Part shown: positions 7,345 to 14,697 of the stretch, one piece after another | Layout of the letters: every line of letters begins with the position of its first letter | Position numbering within the stretch: position 1 is the first letter of the stretch | NCBI GenBank assembly: GCA_902479065.1 | Contig: CABSNM010000026.1 | Span: 1-23,004, forward strand | Direction: 5' to 3' | Length of the DNA stretch: 23,004 nucleotides | Source of the DNA: an uncultured Collinsella sp. | Lineage (GTDB): Bacteria > Actinomycetota > Coriobacteriia > Coriobacteriales > Coriobacteriaceae | The notes under the pieces: model-generated | Told to the model about the DNA's origin: nothing | The model's input: only the letters and a program-made list of their open reading frames with translations | The model's database searches: none | Translations under genes and position numbers: made by a program

Positions 7345-9248
7345 CAGCAGCCCTCCTCTCGCGAGACCGTCTTGGATTTAGCAATGTCCGCGACGTTAGA
7401 AGGACCGTCCGAGCGACCGATCAGCAAATCTACCAACTCGTCGGCCAACGACTCAACCGTATAGAGCCCGCCGCGACGCAGTGGCACGCCCGCTTCCGCA
7501 AGCGCCAGCGCCATGCGTTGGGCAGCGGGAACGCCCAAACCGATCGATTTAAGCTCATCCGCATGCGCAAAAACCTGAGCGGGCGTGCCCTCGGCAAACA
7601 CCGCGCCTTCGTTCATCACAACGATGCGGTCGCAGCAATTGGTCAGGTCCTCCATACTGTGCGAAACCATGACAACGGTCAGGCCCTCGTCATGAAGACG
7701 GCCAATGAGCTCCAGGAAATCCCTGCGGGCCGCCGGATCGAGACCTGCCATGGGCTCATCGAGTACCAACACCTCGGGCTCCATAGCGAGCACGCCGGCA
7801 AACGCCACACGCCGCTGCTGTCCGCCCGAGAGTTCAAAGGGACTCTTGTCACCTATCGTGGCAAGGTCGAGGCCCACGCGTGCGAGCGATGACGCAACGC
7901 GGCGCGCGACTTCCTCTTGCGACAGGCCAAGGTTGTGCGGACCAAATGCAACGTCCTGCACCACGGTCTCGGCAAACAGCTGGCGCTCGGGATACTGAAA
8001 CACCACGCCGACCTTAGCCTTAACCGCGGCGGCGTCTTTCTTGCTTGATAGGTCGAGCCCCAGCGCGCAAACGCTCCCCTCCTGCGGACGGATTAATCCG
8101 TTGAGGTGCTGGACCAGTGTGGATTTACCCGAACCGGTATGGCCTGCTAGCCCCAGGAACTCGCCGCGACGCACCGTCAAAGACACGTCGCGCAGTGCCC
8201 ACGGGCTGCTGGGGTCGTTTCCCCAGAGAGTCTGTTTGTTCGATTTGCCCGCAGCGGCCGAGTGTTTATGCCAGCGACGGCGCTCGCGCGGACTGAGCGA
8301 ATAACTGTATGAAACATGGGATAGCTCGATGACGGGCTCCGACGCGTTGTCCTTGTTGTCTGCCGGAATAGTGCCGTCAGCAATTTCCAACTGGGATGCG
8401 GAAGGCTGCCCCGCGGTGCCCGCCTCACTTCGCTCGGTATAGGCCTGCGCAACCTCGGCAACCATATCCGCTTCGCGCACTTGCGCATGAACGGGCACAC
8501 CCTTCGCACGAAGCGCCATACCCAAACGGCACGACTCCGGCATGTCCAAGTTCAGCTGCGCAAGTTCGTCCGCCTGCGTCAGGATTACCTCGGGAGTACC
8601 GAGCATGGCAACGCACCCCGCCCGAAACACTGCGACTCGATCGGCCTCGGCGGCCTCTTCCATAAAGTGTGTGATCATCACGATGGTCATACCACGGTCA
8701 TGAAGAGCACGACACGCCTTCATAAGGCCCTTGCGGCCGCGTGGGTCGAGCATCGAGGACGCCTCGTCCAAGATGAGCACGCGCGGTTCCATGGCAAGCA
8801 CGCCGGCAAGCGCCACGCGCTGCTTTTGGCCACCCGAAAGTGCATGGGTCTCGTGGCGCTCAAAGCCCACCAGGCCCACGGCCTTCAGCACATCCCGCAC
8901 ACGCTGCGCGATCTGGGCCGATGGCACGCCCAAGTTTTCGGGACCAAAGGCAACATCGTCCTCGACAAGCGTCGCCACCAGCTGATCATCCGGATTCTGG
9001 AATACCATGCCCGCGGTCGAGCGAATGTCGTAGACCAGCTCGGGGTCGGACGCATCCATGCCATCGATGCGCACCGTGCCGGCATCGGGCTGCAGCAGCG
9101 CATTCAGGTGCTTGGCAAACGTCGACTTGCCCGACCCATTGCCACCGAGGATGCAGAAAAACTCGCCATCCTCGATGTTCAGATCGACGCCGTCGAGCGC
9201 TTTCGCAGCGCCGTCGTAGCTAAATGAGATGCCCCGACACTCAATCAT
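7344..9248 (-). CDS. ecfA: Fused ECF transporter ATPase (EcfA1-EcfA2 in one chain)
   Basis: This 634-aa protein has two complete ABC ATPase domains that are usually separate EcfA1 and EcfA2 chains. Domain 1 has Walker A GGNGSGKST (35-43), Q-loop Q84, signature LSGGQ (137-141), Walker B LILDEAS (158-164) and H-loop H194. Domain 2 has GHTGSGKST (369-377), Q418, LSGGQ (473-477), LVLDEPMAGLDP (494-505) and H530. Both sites look catalytically complete. A low-complexity linker (about 272-305) joins the halves, and domain 2 carries an unusual basic insertion (about 318-348) just after its A-loop strand. The start overlaps the ribU stop by 4 bp (ATGA), and the stop overlaps ecfT by one base. Confidence 0.93.
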   Translation of the reverse strand: MIECRGISFSYDGAAKALDGVDLNIEDGEFFCILGGNGSGKSTFAKHLNALLQPDAGTVRIDGMDASDPELVYDIRSTAGMVFQNPDDQLVATLVEDDVAFGPENLGVPSAQIAQRVRDVLKAVGLVGFERHETHALSGGQKQRVALAGVLAMEPRVLILDEASSMLDPRGRKGLMKACRALHDRGMTIVMITHFMEEAAEADRVAVFRAGCVAMLGTPEVILTQADELAQLNLDMPESCRLGMALRAKGVPVHAQVREADMVAEVAQAYTERSEAGTAGQPSASQLEIADGTIPADNKDNASEPVIELSHVSYSYSLSPRERRRWHKHSAAAGKSNKQTLWGNDPSSPWALRDVSLTVRRGEFLGLAGHTGSGKSTLVQHLNGLIRPQEGSVCALGLDLSSKKDAAAVKAKVGVVFQYPERQLFAETVVQDVAFGPHNLGLSQEEVARRVASSLARVGLDLATIGDKSPFELSGGQQRRVAFAGVLAMEPEVLVLDEPMAGLDPAARRDFLELIGRLHDEGLTVVMVSHSMEDLTNCCDRIVVMNEGAVFAEGTPAQVFAHADELKSIGLGVPAAQRMALALAEAGVPLRRGGLYTVESLADELVDLLIGRSDGPSNVADIAKSKTVSREEGC

Positions 9249-9835
9249 GCGCGGCCTTTGACCTGGTCCTTCTTGGGCGTGATGAGATTAGAGACCGCCT
9301 TGTACACCGCTAGCGTCAACACCGAGTTAAGCACGGTCTTGATGAGGTTAAACGGCAAGACGGCGGGAAGCATGAGCGGCAGAATCACATCGGCCGAGCC
9401 ATACCAGAACCAAACGCCGATGGTCAGGTTCGCGACCATGGACAGCACCGTAGCGGCAATAACGCCCAACGCCAGGCCAATCACGGCACCCTTGTAGGTG
9501 TGCATCTTTTGGTAGATGATCGCCGCGGGCAGAATAAAGCCCAGCGTAGCGACCAAATTCATAAGCGCGCCGACCCAGTCGCCCGTGGTGAGCGCATGGA
9601 TGACGATTGCCATGGCGGCAACGGCAGTGCCGGCACCAGGGCCGTACGCAAACCCGCACACCATCGCCGGCACCAGCGACGGGTCATACGTCAAAAAAGG
9701 CGCCGAGGGAAGAATGGGCAGCTGCACATACATAAACAGTGCTCCCAAGGCGCACATCAACGCCATGGTAACGAGCTGTTTGGTGCTCCACCTATTCGTG
9801 TTCTCAAAATGGATATGCTGCGACTGTTCAGACAT
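9245..9835 (-). CDS. ribU: Riboflavin-binding S component of an ECF transporter
   Basis: This roughly 196-aa membrane protein is the substrate-capture subunit for riboflavin import. It has about six hydrophobic segments from residue 24 onward. The RibU-type stretch PFLTYDPSLVPAMVCGFAYGP follows the first helix, where family members carry a closely similar motif. The preferred start is ATG 9835, with AGGTGA just upstream. An ATG at 9856 lies inside the conserved 3' strand of the FMN riboswitch and has no ribosome site. Riboflavin specificity is supported independently by the FMN riboswitch directly upstream. With the following ecfA and ecfT it makes a dedicated (group I style) ECF transporter, whereas RibU is often a solitary S component that shares a common ECF module. 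Confidence 0.93.
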   Translation of the reverse strand: MSEQSQHIHFENTNRWSTKQLVTMALMCALGALFMYVQLPILPSAPFLTYDPSLVPAMVCGFAYGPGAGTAVAAMAIVIHALTTGDWVGALMNLVATLGFILPAAIIYQKMHTYKGAVIGLALGVIAATVLSMVANLTIGVWFWYGSADVILPLMLPAVLPFNLIKTVLNSVLTLAVYKAVSNLITPKKDQVKGRA

Positions 9836-9847
9836 AAGATCACCTGC

Positions 9848-10034
9848 CTCTTTCATCCGGACTCTAACCGTTGGTACTGGAATCTCACCAGTTCAGCCGG
9901 CATGCGAACCAACGCACACCCGGGTCGCGGACTCATCGGCTCGACCGCAGGCACTTTGCCTGCGCCACGGTACCCCCTTGGCACCGCCCGATTTACCACC
10001 AGTGGGGAATTCCACCCCGCCCTGAAACAGCAAT
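9848..10034 (-). ncRNA. FMN riboswitch (RFN element)
   Basis: The minus strand carries the RFN landmarks in order: TTTCAGGGCGGGGTG, AATTCCCCACTGGTGGT, a GCGCAGGCAAAGTGCCTGCG side hairpin, GAGTCCGCGACCCG, CTGGTGAGATTCCAG, CCAACGGTTAGAGTC, and the closing CCGGATGAAAGAGG. This order and spacing is the six-helix FMN aptamer. It ends about a dozen bases before the ribU start, leaving no room for a separate terminator. Control is therefore most likely by hiding the AGGTGA ribosome site when FMN is bound. The promoter lies immediately upstream. Confidence 0.96.
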
Positions 10035-10038
10035 TGCA

Positions 10039-10066
10039 AGTGTAGCACCAGTAGGCTTTCGCGCAA
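10039..10066 (-). promoter_or_regulatory. Sigma-A-type promoter of the ribU operon
   Basis: On the minus strand TTGCGC (10066-10061), a 16-bp spacer, and TACACT (10044-10039) form a plausible -35/-10 pair. The predicted transcription start falls within a few bases of the riboswitch 5' end, which supports the call. Spacing and -10 are good; the -35 matches only partly. Confidence 0.55.
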
Positions 10067-10137
10067 GTATGCCAAGGGTAATTTATGGCGGGGGAAACGC
10101 TCTAGAAATGCGGCCGGGACAGAGCAGCGCAACAACC

Positions 10138-10204
10138 ACGTTCCCCATTCATCCCAAAGTAGCGCGCCTTTCGCGCAAAGCGCGAAACAGCGAAGGGGAC
10201 ACGT
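10138..10204. repeat. Nested imperfect inverted repeat between groEL and ribU promoter
   Basis: Outer arms ACGTTCCCCATTC and GAAGGGGACACGT pair with one bulge. Inside them an 8-bp perfect stem, TTTCGCGC (10169-10176) with GCGCGAAA (10180-10187), has a 3-nt AAA loop. There is no T-run on either strand, so it is not a standard terminator. It lies in the 593-bp gene-free stretch 9836-10428, which otherwise holds the riboswitch, its promoter and the palindrome at 10258-10402. Confidence 0.45.
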
Positions 10205-10257
10205 ATCCCTATCGACCACGTCCTTCTCCGCCCGCCGACCTCAAGGCCGTAAACGCA

Positions 10258-10402
10258 GGGAATCCGGGGGCGCGACGGGGGCTTCTCTCCGGAACATTCC
10301 GCAGGACGCAAAGAGGCTCCGCAGCGCGAAGCGCGATACGGAGCCTCTTTGCATGTCCGAGGACGTTCCGGAGAGAAGCCCCCGTCGCGCCCCCGGATTC
10401 CC
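10258..10402. repeat. 145-bp long palindrome immediately downstream of groEL (possible terminator)
   Basis: The arms are about 64 nt each. The outer part (10258-10298 against 10363-10402) is essentially perfect: GGGAATCCGGGGGCGCGAC on through the TCTCCGGAAC segment. A poorly matched stretch follows, then a perfect inner stem, GCAAAGAGGCTCCG, closing on a short GC-rich loop. It begins 27 bp after the groEL stop, so the RNA would fold into a giant hairpin at the 3' end of the groESL transcript. The inner stem ends in CTCTTT on the minus strand, a weak T-run. The length far exceeds a normal intrinsic terminator, and it may be a mobile intergenic palindrome recruited as one. Confidence 0.75.
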
Positions 10403-10428
10403 GGTGGGAGTTCTAGACCTTGTCGGCC

Positions 10429-12066
10429 TTAGTACATACCGCCGCCCTGCTGACCAGCGGTGGCAGCAGCGATAGCATCCTCAAGCTGAGTGTTCTTGGG
10501 CACATCGGAGACGGTGGCCTCGGTGATGAGAATCAGGCTGGCGACAGAAGCAGCGTTCTGCAGGGTAACGCGGCTGACCTTGACGGGGTCGAGGACGCCC
10601 ATCTCAATCATGTCGCCCCACTCGCCGTTGGCAGAGTTGAGACCCTGGCCGGCGGGCAGCTCGGCAACCTTGTCGACCACGACAGCGCCCTCAAAGCCAG
10701 CGTTCTTGGCAATGGTAGCGACCGGAGCGGTCAGAGCCTTCTTGACGATATCGACGCCAATCTTCTCCTCGGGGTCGTCGATCTCGACAGCGTCGAGCGC
10801 AGGAGCAGCGTCCATGAAGGCGACGCCGCCGCCAGCGACGATGCCCTCCTCGACAGCAGCGCGGGTAGCCTGCAGGGCGTCCTCGACGCGATGCTTGATC
10901 TCCTTGAGCTCGGACTCGGTAGCAGCGCCGACCTTGATGACGGCAACGCCACCGGAGAGCTTGGCCAGGCGCTCCTGGAGCTTCTCGCGGTCGAAGTCAG
11001 AGGTGGTGTTCTCCATCTCACCCTTGATCTGAGCGATACGAGCGTCGATGGCCTCCTTGGAGCCAGCGCCGCCGACGACGACGGTGTTGTCCTTGGAGAT
11101 GGTGACGGACTTAGCGGTACCGAGCATATCGGCGGTGATGTCAGCGACCTTCACGCCCAGCTCGTCCAGGGCAGCCTGGCCACCGGTGAGGACGGCGATG
11201 TCCTCGAGGATGCGCTTGCGGCGATCGCCGTAGCCCGGAGCCTTGACGGCGCAGACGTTGAGGGCGCCGCGGATCTTGTTGAGGACCAGGGTGGGCAGAG
11301 CCTCGCCGTCGATGTCCTCAGCGATGATGAGCAAGCCACGGCCAGCGCGCTGGACAGCCTCGAGAACAGGCATGATGTCCTGGACGCTGGAGATCTTCTG
11401 GTCGGTGATGAGGATGTACGGATCCTTCATCACGGCCTCCATGCGGTCGTTATCCGTGACGAAGTAAGCGGAGACGTAGCCCTTGTCGAACTGCATGCCC
11501 TCGACGGTGTCGATGGTGATGTCGAACGTCTGGGAATCCTCGACGGTGATGACGCCGTCCTTGCCCACGACCTCCATGGCCTCGGCGATCTTCTCGCCGA
11601 CCTCGGGGTCACCGGCAGAGATGGTACCGACGGAAGCAATCTGCTCCTTGGTCTCGACCGGCTTGGCCTGCTTCTTCATCTCGGCGACGGCGGCGTTGAC
11701 GGCCTTGTCGATGCCGCGACGGATGGCCAGCGGGTTGGCGCCAGCGGCGACGTTGCGCAAGCCGTCGTTGACGATGGCCTGCGCGAGCAGGGTTGCGGTG
11801 GTGGTGCCGTCACCCACGGTGTCGTTGGTCTTGGTGGCGACCTCCTTCACCAGCTGAGCGCCCATGTTCTCGATGTTGTCCTCGAGCTCGATCTCCTTAG
11901 CGACGGAAACGCCGTCGTTGGTGATGGTCGGGGCACCGAACGTGCGCTGCAGAGCAACGTAACGGCCCTTGGGGCCCATGGTGACGGTAACGGCGTCGGC
12001 CAGAGTGTTGACGCCCTTGGCGAGCTTAGCGCGGGCATCGGTGTTGAACGTAATGTTCTTTGCCAT
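10429..12066 (-). CDS. groEL: 60-kDa chaperonin
   Basis: This 545-aa chaperonin assists ATP-driven folding as a double heptameric ring with GroES in the cytosol. It starts MAKNITFNTDARAKL. The nucleotide-binding segments are TVTMGPKGR (27-35), NDGVSVA (50-56) and VGDGTTTATLLA (84-95, with the catalytic-region D86), and a late GVEEGIVAGGG-like stretch is present as EEGIVAGGGVAF. The C-terminal tail is GQQGGGMY, a short version of the Gly-Met tail. The ATG follows GGAGG. It is separated from groES by 96 bp. The length and motifs are complete, and it is probably the main groEL given its groES partner. Confidence 0.97.
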   Translation of the reverse strand: MAKNITFNTDARAKLAKGVNTLADAVTVTMGPKGRYVALQRTFGAPTITNDGVSVAKEIELEDNIENMGAQLVKEVATKTNDTVGDGTTTATLLAQAIVNDGLRNVAAGANPLAIRRGIDKAVNAAVAEMKKQAKPVETKEQIASVGTISAGDPEVGEKIAEAMEVVGKDGVITVEDSQTFDITIDTVEGMQFDKGYVSAYFVTDNDRMEAVMKDPYILITDQKISSVQDIMPVLEAVQRAGRGLLIIAEDIDGEALPTLVLNKIRGALNVCAVKAPGYGDRRKRILEDIAVLTGGQAALDELGVKVADITADMLGTAKSVTISKDNTVVVGGAGSKEAIDARIAQIKGEMENTTSDFDREKLQERLAKLSGGVAVIKVGAATESELKEIKHRVEDALQATRAAVEEGIVAGGGVAFMDAAPALDAVEIDDPEEKIGVDIVKKALTAPVATIAKNAGFEGAVVVDKVAELPAGQGLNSANGEWGDMIEMGVLDPVKVSRVTLQNAASVASLILITEATVSDVPKNTQLEDAIAAATAGQQGGGMY

Positions 12067-12162
12067 AGTGGGTAATCCTCCAAAAGAAATGTGACTCGCG
12101 TCGCCGCTTCCGAGTCCTATGCGGCGGGCGTGTTCAAAGACGAATCAGAGATTCTGACGAGA

Positions 12163-12456
12163 CTAGGCCTCGACGACGGCGTAGATGTCGTCGGCGCGCA
12201 TCAGCAGATACTTCTCGCCGTCGACCTTGACCTCGTTGCCACCGAACTTACCGTAGATGACAACGTCGCCAACCTTGACGTCCATGGGGATGCGCTCACC
12301 CTTGTCGTTGACCTTGCCGGCGCCCACGGCAACGATGGTGCCGCGCTGCGGCTTCTCCTGAGCGTTGCTGGCGATGTACAGACCAGAGGCGGTCTTCTGC
12401 TCGGCCTCGTCGGGCTTGACCAGGACGCGATCTGCAAGCGGCTTCAAAGACGACAT
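12163..12456 (-). CDS. groES: 10-kDa co-chaperonin
   Basis: This 97-aa co-chaperonin forms the heptameric lid on GroEL. The start at 12456 (MSSLKPLADRVLVKPDE) is set by a strong AAGGAGG seven bases upstream; an upstream in-frame start at 12489 has no such site. The mobile loop (EAEQKTASGLYIA), the roof-loop region with GKVNDKGERIPMDV, and the GDVVIYGKFGGNEVKVDGEKYLLM strand pair are all present. It is the first gene of groES-groEL. I see no CIRCE (HrcA) or HAIR (HspR) operator upstream. A TATAAC box at 12554-12549 could be a -10 but lacks a convincing -35. Confidence 0.97.
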   Translation of the reverse strand: MSSLKPLADRVLVKPDEAEQKTASGLYIASNAQEKPQRGTIVAVGAGKVNDKGERIPMDVKVGDVVIYGKFGGNEVKVDGEKYLLMRADDIYAVVEA

Positions 12457-12593
12457 GCTTGTTTCCTCCTTTGTGGGCCGCGCGGTCATGCCGCGCGGGT
12501 TAACCCTTTTTGTTTGCGTACGCGTTGAATGGTACCCACGAATGGCGGGTTATACAACACGGAGTCAAAAAATCTTATTTTTTGGCACTTAGA

Positions 12594-12804
12594 TTTTCTG
12601 AATGCCGGGGGATAACTTGTGCGCGGCTCCCGTGTGGCGCCGGAGGGGCGGGATATAAGGTTTCCTGCTCGGACAGTCCTGCTCGCACGAAGGCCACATT
12701 AAGTGGCCTTCGGCTCGTGCGGAACTCGCGATAAACCTTATGCCCCGCCCCTCCGGCGCCACACGGGAGCTGAGTCAACGTTATCGGACCCGGCATTCAG
12801 AAAA
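12594..12804. repeat. 211-bp long imperfect palindrome upstream of groES
   Basis: The arms begin TTTTCTGAATGCCGGG on both strands and are symmetric about position 12699. They include a perfect 27-nt stretch (12626-12652 against 12744-12770) and close on GGCCACATTAAGTGGCC at the centre (about 12692-12708). Intervening parts (GATAAC, ATAAGGTTT, GCACGAAGG) also match with small mismatches or bulges. Because it is a palindrome it produces similar open frames on both strands, which are not genes. It lies between the terminator of the amidohydrolase and the promoter zone of groES, and occupies most of the 435-bp gene-free stretch 12457-12891. The remaining part (12457-12593) holds the groES leader. 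Confidence 0.85.
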
Positions 12805-12845
12805 GTCAGTGCAGCAAAATGGCGATGCAGATGGTGCGAACAAGA

Positions 12846-12874
12846 AAGGGGCACGTTGTTGAAACGTGCCCCTT
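12846..12874. terminator. Intrinsic terminator after the amidohydrolase gene
   Basis: A 12-bp perfect stem, AAGGGGCACGTT (12846-12857) with AACGTGCCCCTT (12863-12874), and a 5-nt loop lie 17 bp beyond the stop of the gene ending at 12892. On the minus strand it runs into CTTTCTTG, a short T-rich tail. Confidence 0.75.
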
Positions 12875-12891
12875 ATGGGTGGGGTATGGGG

Positions 12892-14529
12892 CTAGCGCTC
12901 GTAGATTAAGCTACCTGCCAGGTAGGTGGCCTGAACCTTGGTGGCTTGCAACTCTTGAGGGTCGATGGTGAGCGGGTTTTGGTCCAGGACTACCAGGTCG
13001 GCGTATTTGCCGGGCTCCAGGCTGCCGAGGTTTTGCTCGTCGCCCGCTGCGTACGCGCTGCCAAGCGTGTAGTTGCGCAGGGCCGTTGCCGCGTCGATGC
13101 GCTCGCTCGGCAACCAGCCGCCCTCGGGCCAGTGGCTTTTGGGGTCTTGGCGCGTGATAGCCGTGTAGAGCACGTTCATGCTGGTAACGGCTGTGATGGG
13201 GCTATCGGTGCCGAAGGCTTGGCGGATGCCGCGCTGTTTATAGGTCGCAAACGGCCACATGATGCGGCTGCGCTCCAAGCCCAGGTCGCGCTCCGGGCCA
13301 CCCGGGTCGAGCGTGATATGGCAGGGCTGACTCGAGGCAATGACGTTGAGTTTGCGCAGACGATCGATGTCCTCGGGCAGCAGATTCTCCAAATGCTCAA
13401 GCGTATTATGGCCGTGCTGGGGCAAGCCGTAGAGCTCTGCCGCCTCCTCGAAGATATCGAGTGCGGCATGAATGGCGCCGTCGCCGATAACGTGGATGCG
13501 CACGGTGTGACCGCGCTCCGCGGCAGCGAGGACCAGCTTGCGCATACGCTCGGCAGGAACCGTCAGACGACCCTGATCGCCCGGAAAGCGCGGGTTGGTA
13601 TAGGGCTCAGTGAGGTATGCGGTATGCTCGCTCGACACGCCGTCGAAGAACTGCTTAAAGCCCGGCGCCGAGAGCAACGCATTGTTTGCGTAGCGGGTCT
13701 GAAGTTCTTCCAAGCGCGATTGGTCATCCAACAGCGTGGGGAACAGGTGGGCGCGAATGCCCAGCTTGCCGGCAGCCTGCAGCTTGTCGTAAATATCGTC
13801 GCGGATGAAGTCGCAGCCCGGCATGGGCATGAGCGACATGTCGCAAATCGAGGTAATGCCTTGCTCGGCCATGCGTTTCATTTGGTCGGCATACGCGCTC
13901 GCGATGCGGTCCTCGCCCAGCCACTCAAGACAGCGCGGCAGCAACTGCATGGCCGCAGCCTCGTGAGCGATACCCGTAAGCTCGCCATTTGCATCTTTGT
14001 CGTAACTGCCACCCGCCGGAGGCTCGCTGTCGCGCGTCACGCCGAGGGCTTCGAGCGCGCGGCTGTTGAGCCACAGCGTATGCCCGTCGCCCGAGTACAT
14101 AACACAGGGGCGATCGGGAAAGGCGGCGTCGAGGGAGGCCTTGGTAGGATGCTCGGGCGGATCCCAGCGGTAATCGCGCCAACCCTGCGTCACGACCCAG
14201 GCGTCGTCGGGCAGGTCCTGGGAAAACTCGAGCGCATGCTGCACCAGCGCCGCCTCGGACGTGCCCATATCCATGAGCATGTACGGCGAGGAACCGACCG
14301 AGGTATGGAAGAAATGCAGGTGCGCATCGTGGAAACCGGGGCAGATAAACTGCTCGCCATAGTCGATAACCGGCGTGACGGCGGGAGCGGCGGCAATCAC
14401 GTCATCGGGCGCGCCGACTGCGACGATGCGATCACCCGCGATGGCGATCGCCAGCTCGCGGGCGGTATCGATACCGTATTGGGCGGTAAAAACGTTCTTG
14501 GAGCGGATAATCCGATCGATATGCTGCAT
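12892..14529 (-). CDS. YtcJ-like amidohydrolase (Amidohydro_3 family)
   Basis: This metal-dependent hydrolase, about 545 aa, belongs to the amidohydrolase superfamily branch typified by YtcJ. A small N-terminal beta domain (about 1-65, ending EQFICPGFHDAHLH) leads into the TIM barrel. The metal-binding HxH is at H70/H72 in FHDAHLHF. A central GQGWRDY-type segment is present as TQGWRDYRW. Later metal or catalytic residues are in HVIGDGAIHAALD and GTDSPI. The C-terminal GSLEPGKYADLVVLDQNPL is the standard closing strand. Starts at 14529, 14535 and 14541 are all in frame. 14529 is preferred because a GGGG lies six bases upstream. Long upstream extension to 15270 would run into the divergent gene and is rejected. 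The substrate is unknown; family members act on amide or cyclic compounds. Confidence 0.9.
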   Translation of the reverse strand: MQHIDRIIRSKNVFTAQYGIDTARELAIAIAGDRIVAVGAPDDVIAAAPAVTPVIDYGEQFICPGFHDAHLHFFHTSVGSSPYMLMDMGTSEAALVQHALEFSQDLPDDAWVVTQGWRDYRWDPPEHPTKASLDAAFPDRPCVMYSGDGHTLWLNSRALEALGVTRDSEPPAGGSYDKDANGELTGIAHEAAAMQLLPRCLEWLGEDRIASAYADQMKRMAEQGITSICDMSLMPMPGCDFIRDDIYDKLQAAGKLGIRAHLFPTLLDDQSRLEELQTRYANNALLSAPGFKQFFDGVSSEHTAYLTEPYTNPRFPGDQGRLTVPAERMRKLVLAAAERGHTVRIHVIGDGAIHAALDIFEEAAELYGLPQHGHNTLEHLENLLPEDIDRLRKLNVIASSQPCHITLDPGGPERDLGLERSRIMWPFATYKQRGIRQAFGTDSPITAVTSMNVLYTAITRQDPKSHWPEGGWLPSERIDAATALRNYTLGSAYAAGDEQNLGSLEPGKYADLVVLDQNPLTIDPQELQATKVQATYLAGSLIYER

Positions 14530-14616
14530 GAGCATCCCCATCTCTGGCAGGTAATTCAATACCCCCGAGTGTACTCCCCCACCCTTGCAACATAATCCCA
14601 AGCGGCAAACGGCAAC

Positions 14617-14646
14617 TTTACCAGCCCTAGCGGCAGGTGGCATACT
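14617..14646 (+). promoter_or_regulatory. Possible promoter of the M20 gene
   Basis: TTTACC (14617-14622), an 18-bp spacer, and CATACT (14641-14646) lie about 50-80 bp before the start codon, in the 168-bp divergent region. Matches are partial (4 of 6 each by eye), so this is tentative. No convincing counterpart was found for the divergent amidohydrolase. Confidence 0.35.
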
Positions 14647-14697
14647 GGAAAGAGCCTGTACGATTTTGCGATCAACCCAGCAAGGAGCAAATCGACC

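Noticed and set aside
10420..12075. 551-aa open frame on the plus strand across the groEL region
   Set aside because: It is the exact antisense of groEL. Its Asp/Gly/Leu-rich composition is the usual mirror of a GC-rich gene, it has no family motif, and groEL is certain.
12510..12796. Overlapping short open frames on both strands around 12575-12796
   Set aside because: They arise from the 211-bp palindrome, which gives similar peptides (LPCGAGGAG) on both strands; not coding.
12946..14595. 549-aa plus-strand open frame opposite the amidohydrolase
   Set aside because: Antisense shadow; the minus-strand gene has clear metal-binding motifs and C-terminal family strand.
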